NCBI GenBank assembly: GCA_029973955.1
Contig: JARKQJ010000124.1
Span: 1-64,000 of the forward strand
Length of the DNA: 64,000 nt
Direction of reading: 5' to 3'
DNA from: Paludibaculum sp.
Lineage (GTDB): Bacteria; Acidobacteriota; Terriglobia; Bryobacterales; Bryobacteraceae
Shown: positions 1 through 8,503 of the stretch, piece by piece
Position numbering within the stretch: the first letter of the stretch is position 1
Layout: each line of letters starts with the position of its first letter
The notes under the pieces: generated by a model
What the model was told of the DNA's origin: nothing
Databases searched by the model: none
What the model saw: only the letters and a program-made list of their open reading frames with translations
Translations under genes and position numbers: made by a program

Positions 1-1
1 T

Positions 2-607
2 CTGTGCGAAACACGGCCGCCGCGGCGTGCCTGCCCGGCGCTGAGCCGCGATATTTGCTCCCCGTGCTGCGGCCAGGAGCGCGAAGTGAGCATTGATTGT
101 CCGCTGGATTGCGAGTTTCTGCGCGATGCCCGCGAGCACGAGAAGTCGCCGGAGGTGGATCCGAAGACGTTTCCGAATCCGGAGATCGAGATCACGGATG
201 AGTTTCTGCAGGCGCAGCAGCCGCTGGCGATCGTCACCGGCAGACTGCTGCTGGTGGCGGCGATGGAGACGCCGGGGACGGTGGATCTGGACATGCGGGA
301 TGCGCTGGACGGGTTGACGAGGACCTACAAGACGGCCGAGTCCGGGCTGGTTTATGAGACGCGGCCGGCGAACGGGATTGCGGCGGCGGTGGCTGACAGG
401 TTCCAGCAGGAAGTGGCGCAGTTCCGGGAGCAGGTGGCGCAACAGACCGGGACGCATTCTGTGCGCGACAAGGATTTGCTCGGCGTGCTGGTGTTCTGGC
501 AGCGCATGGAGTGGCAGCACAACAACGGCCGGCGCAAGGGACGCGCGTTCATCGAGAGCCTCTTTAGCCTGCTGCCCCCGCCCGGCGAGCCGCAAGCGGA
601 AGCCTGA
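2..607 (+). CDS. Conserved Cys-rich protein, 5' end cut by window edge
   Basis: The frame is open from base 2 to the stop at 607 (201 residues visible), so the gene begins left of the window. A GTG at 86 could be taken as the start, but the residues before it carry a cysteine cluster (C11, then CSPCC at 19-23) followed by a CPLDC motif, which looks like one intact zinc-ribbon-like module. A start at 86 would cut that module in two. The remainder is a soluble, mostly helical, charged domain with no catalytic motif I recognise. I believe similar short Cys-rich proteins occur in Acidobacteriota, but I cannot name the family. The function is unknown. Confidence 0.7.
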   Translation: MCETRPPRRACPALSRDICSPCCGQEREVSIDCPLDCEFLRDAREHEKSPEVDPKTFPNPEIEITDEFLQAQQPLAIVTGRLLLVAAMETPGTVDLDMRDALDGLTRTYKTAESGLVYETRPANGIAAAVADRFQQEVAQFREQVAQQTGTHSVRDKDLLGVLVFWQRMEWQHNNGRRKGRAFIESLFSLLPPPGEPQAEA

Positions 608-658
608 GTGCGTGACATCGTTGCAACATTCTGAGCTTTTGCCGTTAGAATCAGAAAC

Positions 659-904
659 ATGAGTTCCGCCCTCAGCCGCACATTGACGCTCGGAGCCGCC
701 GCGATCATCGTCTTCGGGGTGACCGTGGCGATCGGGTTGAAGCTGGTGCCCGCGCCGCGGACTGAGTCGGATTACCTGGTGATCGGATCGGTGGCGACGT
801 TCCTTTCGCTGATCGTGCTCTTCGCGGTGCTGCTGACCACCTACCTGAAGTCTCCAGAGGTCTTTTACAAGAAACGGCCGAAGCGGCCGGCTGGGGAAGA
901 GTAG
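659..904 (+). CDS. Small two-helix membrane protein
   Basis: An 81-residue protein with two hydrophobic segments (about residues 10-30 and 40-63), a short polar loop between them and a basic C-terminal tail (KKRPKRP). It starts at an ATG 51 nt after the preceding stop. It has no family signature beyond being a two-pass inner-membrane protein. Its place between the Cys-rich gene and the sulfite reductase gives no clear clue to function. Confidence 0.6.
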   Translation: MSSALSRTLTLGAAAIIVFGVTVAIGLKLVPAPRTESDYLVIGSVATFLSLIVLFAVLLTTYLKSPEVFYKKRPKRPAGEE

Positions 905-907
905 AAT

Positions 908-946
908 CCAAGCTAACTTGGTAGACATTGGGGGTGATGTGATAGA
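908..946 (+). promoter_or_regulatory. Palindrome and weak promoter before the sulfite reductase
   Basis: A perfect 5-bp inverted repeat, CCAAG at 908-912 and CTTGG at 917-921 with spacer CTAA, overlaps a weak -35-like TTGGTA (919-924). After 16 nt a -10-like GATAGA follows (941-946), only 12 nt before the ATG at 958. If real, this gives a very short leader with an operator over the -35, as expected for a repressible sulfur-assimilation operon. The half-site TCCAAG recurs at 948-953. No regulator is identified. Confidence 0.3.
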
Positions 947-957
947 CTCCAAGTGTC

Positions 958-2589
958 ATGTCCCCCGCGAAGCCCTCCGCAGCCGAGGTGTTGAAGGCCG
1001 GTAGCCGCCACCTGCGCGGACCGATTGCCGAAGATCTTCAGAACGACTCCAGCGTGTTCACGCGGCCCGCCAACGGGCTGCTGAAATTCCACGGGATTTA
1101 CCAGCAAGACGACCGCGATCTACGCAAGCAGCAGCCGGAGAAGGTCTACAGTTGCATGGTGCGGGTGGGCGTAACCGGCGGCGTGGCGACGGCGGCGCAG
1201 TATCTGAAGCTGGATGACCTGGCGGACACGGCGGGCGACGGTACCCTGCGGGTGACTTCGCGGCAGGACGTGCAGTACCACTACGTGGGGAAGCGGGACC
1301 TGAAGGCGCTAGTGGCGGCGATCAACGCAGTGGGGCTTTCGACCTATGCGGCGTGCGGAGATGTGGTCCGCAACGTCACCTACGATTCGACGCCGATCAT
1401 CGGGCCGGGCCGCGCGGATCTGCTGGCGATGGCGCAGCGCATCCGGAGGGCCTTTTGGCCGCAGAGCCGGGCCTATGCCGAGATCTGGCTGGACGGGGAG
1501 AAGGCGGCATCGATGGAGACGGAATCGGAGGAGATTTACGGTGACGCCTACCTGCCGCGCAAGTTCAAGATCGGTTTCGCGTTTGAGGGCGAGAACCAGA
1601 TCGACATCTACACGAACGATCTTGGATTCATCGGGCACTTCGAGGCAGGGAAGCTGACAGGGTTCACGATTGTGGCCGGCGGCGGCATGGGGCAGTCCAA
1701 CGGCGTGAAGAACAGCCATCCGCGGCTGGCGGACCCGATTGGGTTCATTGGTCCGGAAGAGGCCGAGGTGCTGGAGGTCTGCCGGGCGGTGGTTTCGATC
1801 CACCGGGATTACGGCAACCGGGAGAACCGGAGGCTGGCGCGGCTGAAGTATGTGCTGGATGAGCACGGGCTGGAGTGGTTCAAAGCCGAACTGGAGCGCC
1901 GGTTGGGGCGGCCGGTGGCGCCGCCGCGCCAGTTGGTCTGGAACCGGCAGGAAGACTATCTGGGCTGGAACGAACAGGGCGATGGGCGGTGGTTCTTCGG
2001 GCTGCGGGTGATTAGCGGGCGGCTGAAGGGTGGCGTGCGGGCGGCGGTGCGGGAGGTGGTGGAAGCGACGGGCTGCGAGGTGCGCTTCACGGCGCAGCAG
2101 AACCTGTTGCTGGCCGGATTGGAGGAGGGCCAGCGAGGCCTGGTAGACGGCGCACTGCGGAAGCACGGCGTGGCTCAGCCGATGGAGCTGCCTCCGGTTT
2201 TGCGGCACTCGATGGCGTGCGTATCGCTGCCGACGTGCGGGCAGGCGATCACGGAAGCCGAGCGCGTCTTGCCGGATGTGGCGGAGGCGCTGCAGAAGGA
2301 GTTGGATGCCGTAGGCGCGGCGGGCCAGGTCATCCACGTGCGGATGACGGGCTGCCCGAACGGCTGCTCGCGGCCTTACACGGCGGAGATCGGGATTGTG
2401 GGCGAGACGGTGGGCAAGTACACGCTGTATCTAGGCGGTTCGCCGCGGGGGGAGAGACTGGCAAAAGCCTGGAAGCAACTGGTGCCGCTGGAAGAGATAG
2501 CGGCGACACTGCGGCCGCTGTTCGACCGCTATGCCGCCGAGCGGCAGGCGGGCGAGGCGTTTGGAGACTGGTGGCAGCGGGCAGAATGA
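958..2589 (+). CDS. Sulfite (nitrite) reductase, siroheme/[4Fe-4S] hemoprotein
   Basis: A 543-residue siroheme-dependent reductase carrying out six-electron reduction of sulfite to sulfide, or less likely nitrite to ammonia, in the cytoplasm. It has the family layout of two ferredoxin-like half-domains and two siroheme domains. The cluster ligands are visible as C-x5-C (C421 and C427, in CVSLPTC) and C-x3-C (C466 and C470, in CPNGC). It has no flavoprotein partner and is the single-subunit, probably ferredoxin-dependent type. Its stop overlaps the start of cobA, whose product makes the siroheme precursor. That pairing favours assimilatory sulfite reductase over nitrite reductase, but sequence alone does not settle the substrate. 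Confidence 0.9.
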   Translation: MSPAKPSAAEVLKAGSRHLRGPIAEDLQNDSSVFTRPANGLLKFHGIYQQDDRDLRKQQPEKVYSCMVRVGVTGGVATAAQYLKLDDLADTAGDGTLRVTSRQDVQYHYVGKRDLKALVAAINAVGLSTYAACGDVVRNVTYDSTPIIGPGRADLLAMAQRIRRAFWPQSRAYAEIWLDGEKAASMETESEEIYGDAYLPRKFKIGFAFEGENQIDIYTNDLGFIGHFEAGKLTGFTIVAGGGMGQSNGVKNSHPRLADPIGFIGPEEAEVLEVCRAVVSIHRDYGNRENRRLARLKYVLDEHGLEWFKAELERRLGRPVAPPRQLVWNRQEDYLGWNEQGDGRWFFGLRVISGRLKGGVRAAVREVVEATGCEVRFTAQQNLLLAGLEEGQRGLVDGALRKHGVAQPMELPPVLRHSMACVSLPTCGQAITEAERVLPDVAEALQKELDAVGAAGQVIHVRMTGCPNGCSRPYTAEIGIVGETVGKYTLYLGGSPRGERLAKAWKQLVPLEEIAATLRPLFDRYAAERQAGEAFGDWWQRAE

Positions 2590-3338
2590 GCAGGATCTAC
2601 ATCGTCGGCGCCGGACCGGGCAGAGCGGACCTGCTCACGGTGAAGGCGGCGCGCGTGCTGGCGCGAGCCGGGGCGGTGCTGTACGACCGGCTGGTGTCGG
2701 CGGAGATTCTGGAACTGGCCCCGGCGGGGGCCGAATTGATCGACGTGGGCAAGCAGGAGGGGCGGCAGGAGGAGATCCAGTCGCTGATTCTGGCTCTGTT
2801 GGAAGACTGCGCCGGGCGCTACGAAACGGTGGTGCGGCTGAAGGGCGGCGATCCGATGGTGTTCGGGCGGGGCGCGGAAGAGTGGCTGTATCTGGCCGCG
2901 CGGGGCTTAGTGGTGGAGGTGGTGCCGGGCATCAGCTCCGCAGTGGCGGTGCCGGAACTGGTTGGGATCCCAGTGACGCTGCGCGGAGTGGCGGCAGGCT
3001 TTGCTGTGGTCACCGGCAATCGGATGCAGGGGGAGTGCCAGCAGTGGCAGGCCTATGCACATGCCGATACGCTAGTGATTCTCATGGGCGTGGCCAAGCG
3101 GGCCGAGATTGCGAAATGCCTGCTTCAGGCCGGGCGGGCGGCGGACACGCCGGTGGCGTTCATCGAGCGGGGCACCTTGGCGGACGAACGGGTGGTGGTG
3201 ACGCGGCTGGACGAGGCCGGGGCGGCGGATGTACACGCGCCAGCGGTGATGGTGGTGGGCGAAGTGGTGCGCGTGAGAGAGCGGCTAGGCGACCTGGCGA
3301 GTGGCCACGCGCTGGTAGATCTCGCGAGTCTGCTCTAG
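2586..3338 (+). CDS. cobA: Uroporphyrinogen-III C-methyltransferase (SUMT)
   Basis: A 250-residue SAM-dependent methyltransferase that converts uroporphyrinogen III to precorrin-2, the entry to siroheme and cobalamin. Motifs: the N-terminal GAGPG loop (residues 8-12), DRLV, and the family signature KGGDP...FGRG near residues 83-95. The ATG overlaps the sulfite reductase stop (ATGA). The open frame extends further upstream, but only this start fits the family. It is the methyltransferase only, with no fused CysG-type dehydrogenase/ferrochelatase domain, so siroheme completion needs another gene outside the window. The last 54 nt overlap the convergent sugar kinase. Confidence 0.92.
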   Translation: MSRIYIVGAGPGRADLLTVKAARVLARAGAVLYDRLVSAEILELAPAGAELIDVGKQEGRQEEIQSLILALLEDCAGRYETVVRLKGGDPMVFGRGAEEWLYLAARGLVVEVVPGISSAVAVPELVGIPVTLRGVAAGFAVVTGNRMQGECQQWQAYAHADTLVILMGVAKRAEIAKCLLQAGRAADTPVAFIERGTLADERVVVTRLDEAGAADVHAPAVMVVGEVVRVRERLGDLASGHALVDLASLL

Positions 3339-4217
3339 AGAGGCGAAGCTGACGCCGGGCAGGCGTGCGGAAGCGGTGCCGGCGGCGACGCCCCAACGGA
3401 GAGCATCGGTCACATCAGGGTTCTGACGCCACGACCAGACGAAAGCAGCGCCCAGGGCATCGCCCGCGCCGATGGGGCAGAGAGCATCGATTCTGGGCGG
3501 CACGGCTTCCCAGACTGAGCCGTCTTCGAGCGCGGCGAGGGCGCCGCGAGCGCCGAGGGAGAGGACGACGTTCACCGCCCCCATGCCGCGAATGCGCTCA
3601 GCCGCCTCCTGGAAGTGATTGCGGGTGAGCAGGGCCCGGTTCAGCAGGCGTTCCGCCTCCTGCTGGTTGGGGGTAACCACGGTGGGCTTGGCGTCGAGAG
3701 CGACGTCGAATTCAGTGCCATCCGCATCGAGGAGCGTCTTGACCCCCTGCTTGGAGGCGGCGTGAATGAGACGGGCGTAGAAGTCGGACGGAACGCCGGG
3801 CGGCAAAGAGCCGCAAAGCATGAGCCAGGCTCCGCTCTTGAGCCGCTGGCGCACGGCTTTTTCAAGGCGACCGACCTCGGATCCACTCAGTTCGGGGCCC
3901 TTTTCATTGAGCTTGACGGCGAGGCCGTTGCGATCGGCGACGGTCACATTGGTGCGGATCTGGTTGCGGATGCGCACGAGTTCCACGGGAAATCCGCAGC
4001 CGCCGAGGAACTCCTCGAGCGCCCGGCCGGCCTTACCGCCGCAGATGGCGATGGCCATGGTTTCAGCGCCGAAGGCGCGCAGAACGGCGGAGGCGTTGAG
4101 GCCGCGTCCGCCGGCCGACTCGAAGGTGGAGAGGATATAGGCGCGGTCTTCGAAGACCAGGCGGTCGACCGTGACGTTGCGGTCGATGGCGGGGTTGGCT
4201 GTCAGTGTGAGGATCAA
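3285..4217 (-). CDS. PfkB-family sugar kinase, 1-phosphofructokinase type
   Basis: A 310-residue ribokinase-fold kinase that phosphorylates a sugar or sugar phosphate with ATP. It opens with the TANPAID segment typical of 1-phosphofructokinase/tagatose-6-phosphate kinase, has the GG-x-G-x-N substrate motif (residues 36-41), and ends with GAGD containing the catalytic base D253 and anion hole. The start is a TTG at 4217, chosen because the family N-terminus begins exactly there. There is no adjacent PTS or fructose gene, so the true substrate (fructose-1-phosphate, tagatose-6-phosphate or fructose-6-phosphate) is open. Confidence 0.85.
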   Translation of the reverse strand: MILTLTANPAIDRNVTVDRLVFEDRAYILSTFESAGGRGLNASAVLRAFGAETMAIAICGGKAGRALEEFLGGCGFPVELVRIRNQIRTNVTVADRNGLAVKLNEKGPELSGSEVGRLEKAVRQRLKSGAWLMLCGSLPPGVPSDFYARLIHAASKQGVKTLLDADGTEFDVALDAKPTVVTPNQQEAERLLNRALLTRNHFQEAAERIRGMGAVNVVLSLGARGALAALEDGSVWEAVPPRIDALCPIGAGDALGAAFVWSWRQNPDVTDALRWGVAAGTASARLPGVSFASLEQTREIYQRVATRQVA

Positions 4218-4262
4218 GCCTCATTCTATCGGCTTCCAGAGGGCGGATGGTACCCTGAAAAC

Positions 4263-5156
4263 TTGAAGCGACACCCCCAGTTTTGGGCCTATGCGGCCCT
4301 TGGCTCCGTCTGTTTTTTCTGGGGTACGACGTACCTGGGCATCCGGATGGCCCTGGAGATGTGGCCTCCGATCCTCCTGATCGCCACGCGGTTTCTTCTG
4401 TCGGGGGGCATTCTGCTGGCGGGGTGCGCGTTGTATGGGGCGCGTCTGCCGCGCGGGCGGGAGTTGTGGCTGACGGCGTTGAACGGGGTGGTGATTCTGG
4501 GGGTAGGCAACAGCGCGCTGGTGTTTGCGGAGACGCTGATTCCGAGCGGCATCGCGGCGCTGATCATCACGATCAGCCCGTTCTGGATGGTGGGGTTGAA
4601 TGCCATTCTGCCGCCGCGGGAGAGCCTGCACCCGCCGACGCTGGCGGGTATGCTGGTGGGGCTGGGCGGAGCAGTTCTGCTGGTGGGGCCGGGGGCGTTG
4701 CACGGGGGCGCGCAAGGGGCGGCACTGTGGAAGGGCTTTCTCATTCTGCAGGCCGGGTGCCTGGCGTGGACGTCGGGTTCACTGCTGCAGAAGCGGCAGG
4801 CGGTGACGGTGCATCCGATTGTGGCCGGCGCGGTGCAGCAACTGGCGGCGGGATTGGCATCTCTTCCCCTGGTCTGGATGTTCCCCGGAGAGGTGCACTA
4901 TTCGCAGCGAGGGGTGGCGGCGCTGCTGTACTTGGTGACGTTCGGGTCGATTGTGGGGTATTCGAGCTATGTGGTGGCGCTGCAGCGGCTGCCGGTGGCG
5001 CTGGTTTCGCTGTACAACTACGTGAATCCGGTTGTGGCCGTGATTCTGGGCTGGATCTTCTACCGCGAGCCGTTCGGGCCGAGGGAGGCGTTGGCGATGG
5101 TGGTGATCTTCGCCGGAGTTGCCCTGGTGAAGCGGTTGGAAGCTCGAAAGCGGTAA
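4263..5156 (+). CDS. EamA/DMT-superfamily transporter
   Basis: A 297-residue inner-membrane protein with about ten hydrophobic helices in two homologous EamA halves. An FFWGTTYLGIR segment follows the first helix and a conserved YVNPVVAV...REP segment lies in the last repeat. The family exports metabolites such as amino acids or purines. The start is placed at a TTG (4263), because upstream codons in frame run into the divergent kinase and the next in-frame ATG would remove helix 1. Only 45 nt separate it from the kinase start. The substrate cannot be assigned. Confidence 0.85.
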   Translation: MKRHPQFWAYAALGSVCFFWGTTYLGIRMALEMWPPILLIATRFLLSGGILLAGCALYGARLPRGRELWLTALNGVVILGVGNSALVFAETLIPSGIAALIITISPFWMVGLNAILPPRESLHPPTLAGMLVGLGGAVLLVGPGALHGGAQGAALWKGFLILQAGCLAWTSGSLLQKRQAVTVHPIVAGAVQQLAAGLASLPLVWMFPGEVHYSQRGVAALLYLVTFGSIVGYSSYVVALQRLPVALVSLYNYVNPVVAVILGWIFYREPFGPREALAMVVIFAGVALVKRLEARKR

Positions 5157-5158
5157 GC

Positions 5159-5818
5159 CTAGCTCTTCGGGGCGCGCATCTTGGCGCCCAGCGCCCCGCC
5201 CATGGAGCAGAGCAGGGTGAGCAAAACAAACTGGAAAACGAGGCCGAGGACGATAGAGGTGGCGAAGGCGGCCGGATCGTTGGCGAGTTTTTCGAACTGG
5301 GCGGAGGCGTCGGCGGGCAGGCCGAGGGAGGCGGCGCTCTCCTTATAGGCCTTCATGAGTTCGTCGCTGCCGGCGAGCATCGCGATGCCCGCGGTGAAGA
5401 AGACGGTCATGATGACGAACGAGAAGATGCCGGTCATCCAACCCATGCGGGCGCCGTTCTGAATGGAGATGGGCAGGCCGGTGCGGCGGGAATAGAGGAC
5501 AACGGCGTAGAAGCCTCCGGCGAGAAGCACGAGCGGCAGCAGGAAGGATGCGCCGGCCGCAGCGCTCAGAGTGGAGGCGAGTTGGACGACGGCGGCGGCC
5601 AGGAATCCGACGCGGACGGCGGCGCGGTTATGAAAGGTTATGCGCTCCTGCTCGGGCGGAGCCGACGGAGGCAATGGGAGGACAGGCTCCGGCGCTGCAG
5701 GGTAGGCAGCGACCTCCGCCGGTTCGGGTTCTACGAGTTCTCTCAGAGGGCGACCGCACCGATGGCAAAACAGAGCGTCATCCGGGAGTTTGGCACCGCA
5801 GGTGCAGTGGCTTTCCAC
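5159..5818 (-). CDS. Zinc-ribbon membrane protein
   Basis: A 219-residue protein with an N-terminal zinc ribbon (C5-x-C7 and C18-x2-C21), a Pro/Glu-rich linker, and four hydrophobic segments. The GTG at 5818 is chosen because a GGAG Shine-Dalgarno (complement of 5828-5831) sits about 9 nt upstream; the longer open frame before it is non-coding. A glycine-rich last helix ends in a basic tail. Such zinc-ribbon plus membrane-domain proteins are common and uncharacterised. It is convergent with the EamA gene, with a 2-nt gap. Confidence 0.75.
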   Translation of the reverse strand: MESHCTCGAKLPDDALFCHRCGRPLRELVEPEPAEVAAYPAAPEPVLPLPPSAPPEQERITFHNRAAVRVGFLAAAVVQLASTLSAAAGASFLLPLVLLAGGFYAVVLYSRRTGLPISIQNGARMGWMTGIFSFVIMTVFFTAGIAMLAGSDELMKAYKESAASLGLPADASAQFEKLANDPAAFATSIVLGLVFQFVLLTLLCSMGGALGAKMRAPKS

Positions 5819-5939
5819 ATCTTTAGTCTCCCGTACATGAAGGCCTCTTGCAAGAAACCCGGCCCGCCAGTGTAGCCGCGGCCTCCGGGGGGTACTCGTG
5901 TGCGTGCCCGATGCCGTAATCTGGTTCATACCATTCGAC

Positions 5940-6869
5940 ATGCCGCGACACACGCTTCTCGTCCTTGAAAACCCGGCCGCGCGACATTTGATATTGCTCG
6001 ACAAACTACCCGAGGATACGCACATTGCCGTGTCGGGCAGCGTGGAAGGGTTAGCCAACGCGGCGCCGGAAGCCGATGTGCTGTTAGTGGGGGGAGTGCC
6101 GCGCCAACTGGTGGAAGAGATCTGGCAACTGGCGCCGCGGCTGAGATGGGTGCATTCGATGTGGGCGGGGATGGATGCGCTGCTCTTCCCGGCGCTGGTG
6201 GAGAGTGACGTGGTGTTGACCAACGGCCGCGGGGTGTTTGCGCGGACGCTGGCCGAGTTTGCGCTCTCCGGCATGCTGTGGTTCGCCAAGGACATTCGGC
6301 GGATGCGCCGGCAGCAGCGGGAGCGGCGGTGGGAGAAGTTCCTTGTCACGGAGTTGCGCGGCAAGCGGCTGGGGATTGTGGGGATGGGTTCGATCGGAAG
6401 AGCGACGGCGGAACTGGCGATGGCGTTCGGGATGGAGGTGCGCGGCATCGGCCGCGGACACTCGCGCGGCGAATTCGAGGAAGTGCTTGGCAGTTCGGAC
6501 TATTTGCTGATTTCGGCGCCGCTGACGGAGGAGACGCGCGGGATGGTGGGCGAACCGGAGTTGCGGCTGATGAAACGGGAAGCCGTGCTGCTGAACCTGG
6601 GCCGCGGCCCGGTGGTGGTGGAGGAATCGCTGCTGCGGGCGCTGTCCGAGGAGCGGATCCGGGGCGCGGTGCTCGATGTATACGACCAGGAACCGTTGCC
6701 GGCGGGGCATCCGCTGTGGTCTCTGGAGAACGTCCTGCTGTCGCCGCACTGCGCGGATAACACGGCCACCTGGCTGAATGAAGCCATGCAGTTCTTCGTC
6801 GAAAACTACCACCGTTACTCGCAGGGCGAGGAGTTGCGAAATATCGTGGACAAGAGGCTTGGATACTGA
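5940..6869 (+). CDS. D-isomer-specific 2-hydroxyacid dehydrogenase
   Basis: A 309-residue NAD(P)-dependent oxidoreductase interconverting a 2-hydroxyacid and a 2-oxoacid. The Rossmann motif GMGSIG lies near residue 146, the catalytic Arg region NLGRGP near 221, the Glu in DQEPLP, and the catalytic His in SPHC. The ATG at 5940 matches the usual N-terminus. A GTG at 5898 preceded by a G-run (5887-5892) would add 14 residues and is a real alternative. It is the first gene of a coupled trio: its stop abuts the ATG of the dehydratase. The substrate is not evident. Confidence 0.88.
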   Translation: MPRHTLLVLENPAARHLILLDKLPEDTHIAVSGSVEGLANAAPEADVLLVGGVPRQLVEEIWQLAPRLRWVHSMWAGMDALLFPALVESDVVLTNGRGVFARTLAEFALSGMLWFAKDIRRMRRQQRERRWEKFLVTELRGKRLGIVGMGSIGRATAELAMAFGMEVRGIGRGHSRGEFEEVLGSSDYLLISAPLTEETRGMVGEPELRLMKREAVLLNLGRGPVVVEESLLRALSEERIRGAVLDVYDQEPLPAGHPLWSLENVLLSPHCADNTATWLNEAMQFFVENYHRYSQGEELRNIVDKRLGY

Positions 6870-7820
6870 ATGACACCTGTGACGATCGACGACATCCGCG
6901 CGGCCGCGGCACGCATCGCGCCCATCGCGCAGAAGACCCCCATCTGGCGCTCGCGCAGCTTTGACGAGCGCTGCGGCCGGGAGGTGGTGTTCAAGTGCGA
7001 GAACCTGCAGAAGGGTGGGGCTTTCAAGATCCGCGGCGCCTCCAACTTCCTGCTCTCGATTCCGGAGGCAGACCGGCCGAAGGGCGTGGTGGGCTTCTCT
7101 TCGGGCAATCACGCACAGGCGGTGGCCATTGCGGCGAGGGTGCTGGGCATGCCGGCGACGCTGGTGATGCCGGATGACGCGCCGAAATCCAAGCTGGAGG
7201 CGACGCGGGCCAACGGAGCCCGGGTGGTGATTTACGACCGCTTCAAGGATTCGCGGGAGCGCATCGGACGGGAGATTGCGGCGGAGACGGGCGCGACTTT
7301 GGTGCCGCCGTTCGATCATCCATGGATCGTCGCGGGAGCGGGTACGTGCGCGCTGGAACTGATGGAGCAGGCGCCTGATCTGGATGCGCTGGTGGTGTGC
7401 CTGGGGGGCGGCGGGCTGCTTTCCGGGAGCGCGATTGCGGCGAGGGCGTTGAGTTCTTCGATTCACGTGTTCGGCGTGGAGCCGGAGGTGGCCGACGACT
7501 ATGCGCAGTCTCTGAGGAAAGGCGAGCGGATCGAGATCGCATCGCCGCCCACGATTGCGGACGGACTGCGCACGACGAAGCCCGGGGAACTGACCTTCGC
7601 GATCATTCGCGAGTTGGTGGAAGAGGTGCTGCTGGTGTCGGAGGCGGAGATCCGTGAGACGACGAAGTTCGTGATCTCCAGGACGAAACTGCTGGTGGAG
7701 CCGAGCGGGGCGGTGGGCGCCGCGGCCGTGCTGTTTGGCAAAGTGCCGGCGGAGTTGAAGAGAGTGGGGGTGATTCTCTCGGGCGGGAACGTAGATCTGG
7801 AGACGTTGGCGGCGTTATGA
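6870..7820 (+). CDS. Threonine/serine dehydratase-like PLP enzyme
   Basis: A 316-residue fold-type II PLP enzyme. The PLP lysine is K53 in KGGAFKIRGA, and the phosphate-binding glycine loop GGGGLLSG lies near 175-182. It is the short, catabolic-type length without the C-terminal ACT regulatory domain of biosynthetic IlvA, so TdcB-type threonine deaminase, serine dehydratase or serine racemase all fit. It starts immediately after the dehydrogenase stop (TGAATG) and overlaps the next gene by 4 nt. The deaminase would yield a 2-oxoacid, the compound class used by the upstream dehydrogenase; this link is inferred. Confidence 0.88.
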   Translation: MTPVTIDDIRAAAARIAPIAQKTPIWRSRSFDERCGREVVFKCENLQKGGAFKIRGASNFLLSIPEADRPKGVVGFSSGNHAQAVAIAARVLGMPATLVMPDDAPKSKLEATRANGARVVIYDRFKDSRERIGREIAAETGATLVPPFDHPWIVAGAGTCALELMEQAPDLDALVVCLGGGGLLSGSAIAARALSSSIHVFGVEPEVADDYAQSLRKGERIEIASPPTIADGLRTTKPGELTFAIIRELVEEVLLVSEAEIRETTKFVISRTKLLVEPSGAVGAAAVLFGKVPAELKRVGVILSGGNVDLETLAAL

Positions 7821-8503
7821 AACAGAGGCCACCAGTCACGGCGCATGAGCGCTTTCAGGAGAGGGCGGCGGAGTTTGAAGGACTGGCCCTGGCAGAGCGA
7901 TTCACGCGCATCCATAAGACGAACCTGTGGGGCTCCGGCGATTCCGTCTCAGGGCTGGGCTCGGAGTTGGCGGCGACGGCGCGGCTGCGAACCGGGTTGC
8001 CGGAGTTGATCCGGCAGATTGGCGCGAAGTCCGTGCTGGACATTCCCTGCGGCGATTTCGGGTGGCTGAGCCGCGCGGACCTTTCCGGTCTGGAATACAC
8101 CGGCGGCGATATTGTCGAGACGCTGGTTCAGGAGAATGCGGCGCGTTATGGACGCCGGTTTTTGCAATTGGATCTTTGCGAGAGTCCGTTGCCGGCGGTG
8201 GACGTGGTGCTGTGCCGCGATTGCCTGGTCCACCTGTCGTTCGCGAACATCGGCCGCGCGGTGGAGAATCTGAGGCGCTGCGGGTCCACTTGGCTGCTGA
8301 CCACGCACTTCCTGGAGTGTGAAGCAAACCACGACATCGCCGATGGCGACTGGCGCATGTTGAACTTCGAACTGGCTCCGTTCTGCTGGGGGCCGCCCGC
8401 CAGAGTGCTGGTGGAAGGCTGCGAGGAGAGCGGCGGAGGATATGCGGATAAGACACTGGCGCTGTGGCCGATCGCCGGGCTTACCAAAAATGGACTTCGA
8501 TGA
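7817..8503 (+). CDS. Class I SAM-dependent methyltransferase
   Basis: A 228-residue protein with a Rossmann methyltransferase core. Motif I is VLDIPCGDFGWL (about 75-86), an acidic strand end follows (GGDIVE), and motif IV-like VVLCRDCLVHL lies near 130-140. It starts with an ATGA overlap on the dehydratase stop, so translation is coupled. The protein resembles the small methyltransferases found next to glycosyltransferases, but the substrate is unknown. Its last 23 nt overlap the convergent membrane protein gene. Confidence 0.8.
   Translation: MKQRPPVTAHERFQERAAEFEGLALAERFTRIHKTNLWGSGDSVSGLGSELAATARLRTGLPELIRQIGAKSVLDIPCGDFGWLSRADLSGLEYTGGDIVETLVQENAARYGRRFLQLDLCESPLPAVDVVLCRDCLVHLSFANIGRAVENLRRCGSTWLLTTHFLECEANHDIADGDWRMLNFELAPFCWGPPARVLVEGCEESGGGYADKTLALWPIAGLTKNGLR

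Noticed and set aside
3615-4262. N-terminal extension of the EamA transporter frame
   Set aside because: It runs antisense to the PfkB kinase and lacks membrane segments; the real protein begins near 4263.
6084-7466. A 460-residue minus-strand frame over the dehydrogenase and dehydratase
   Set aside because: Arg/His/Pro-rich composition typical of an antisense shadow; the plus-strand genes have full family motifs.
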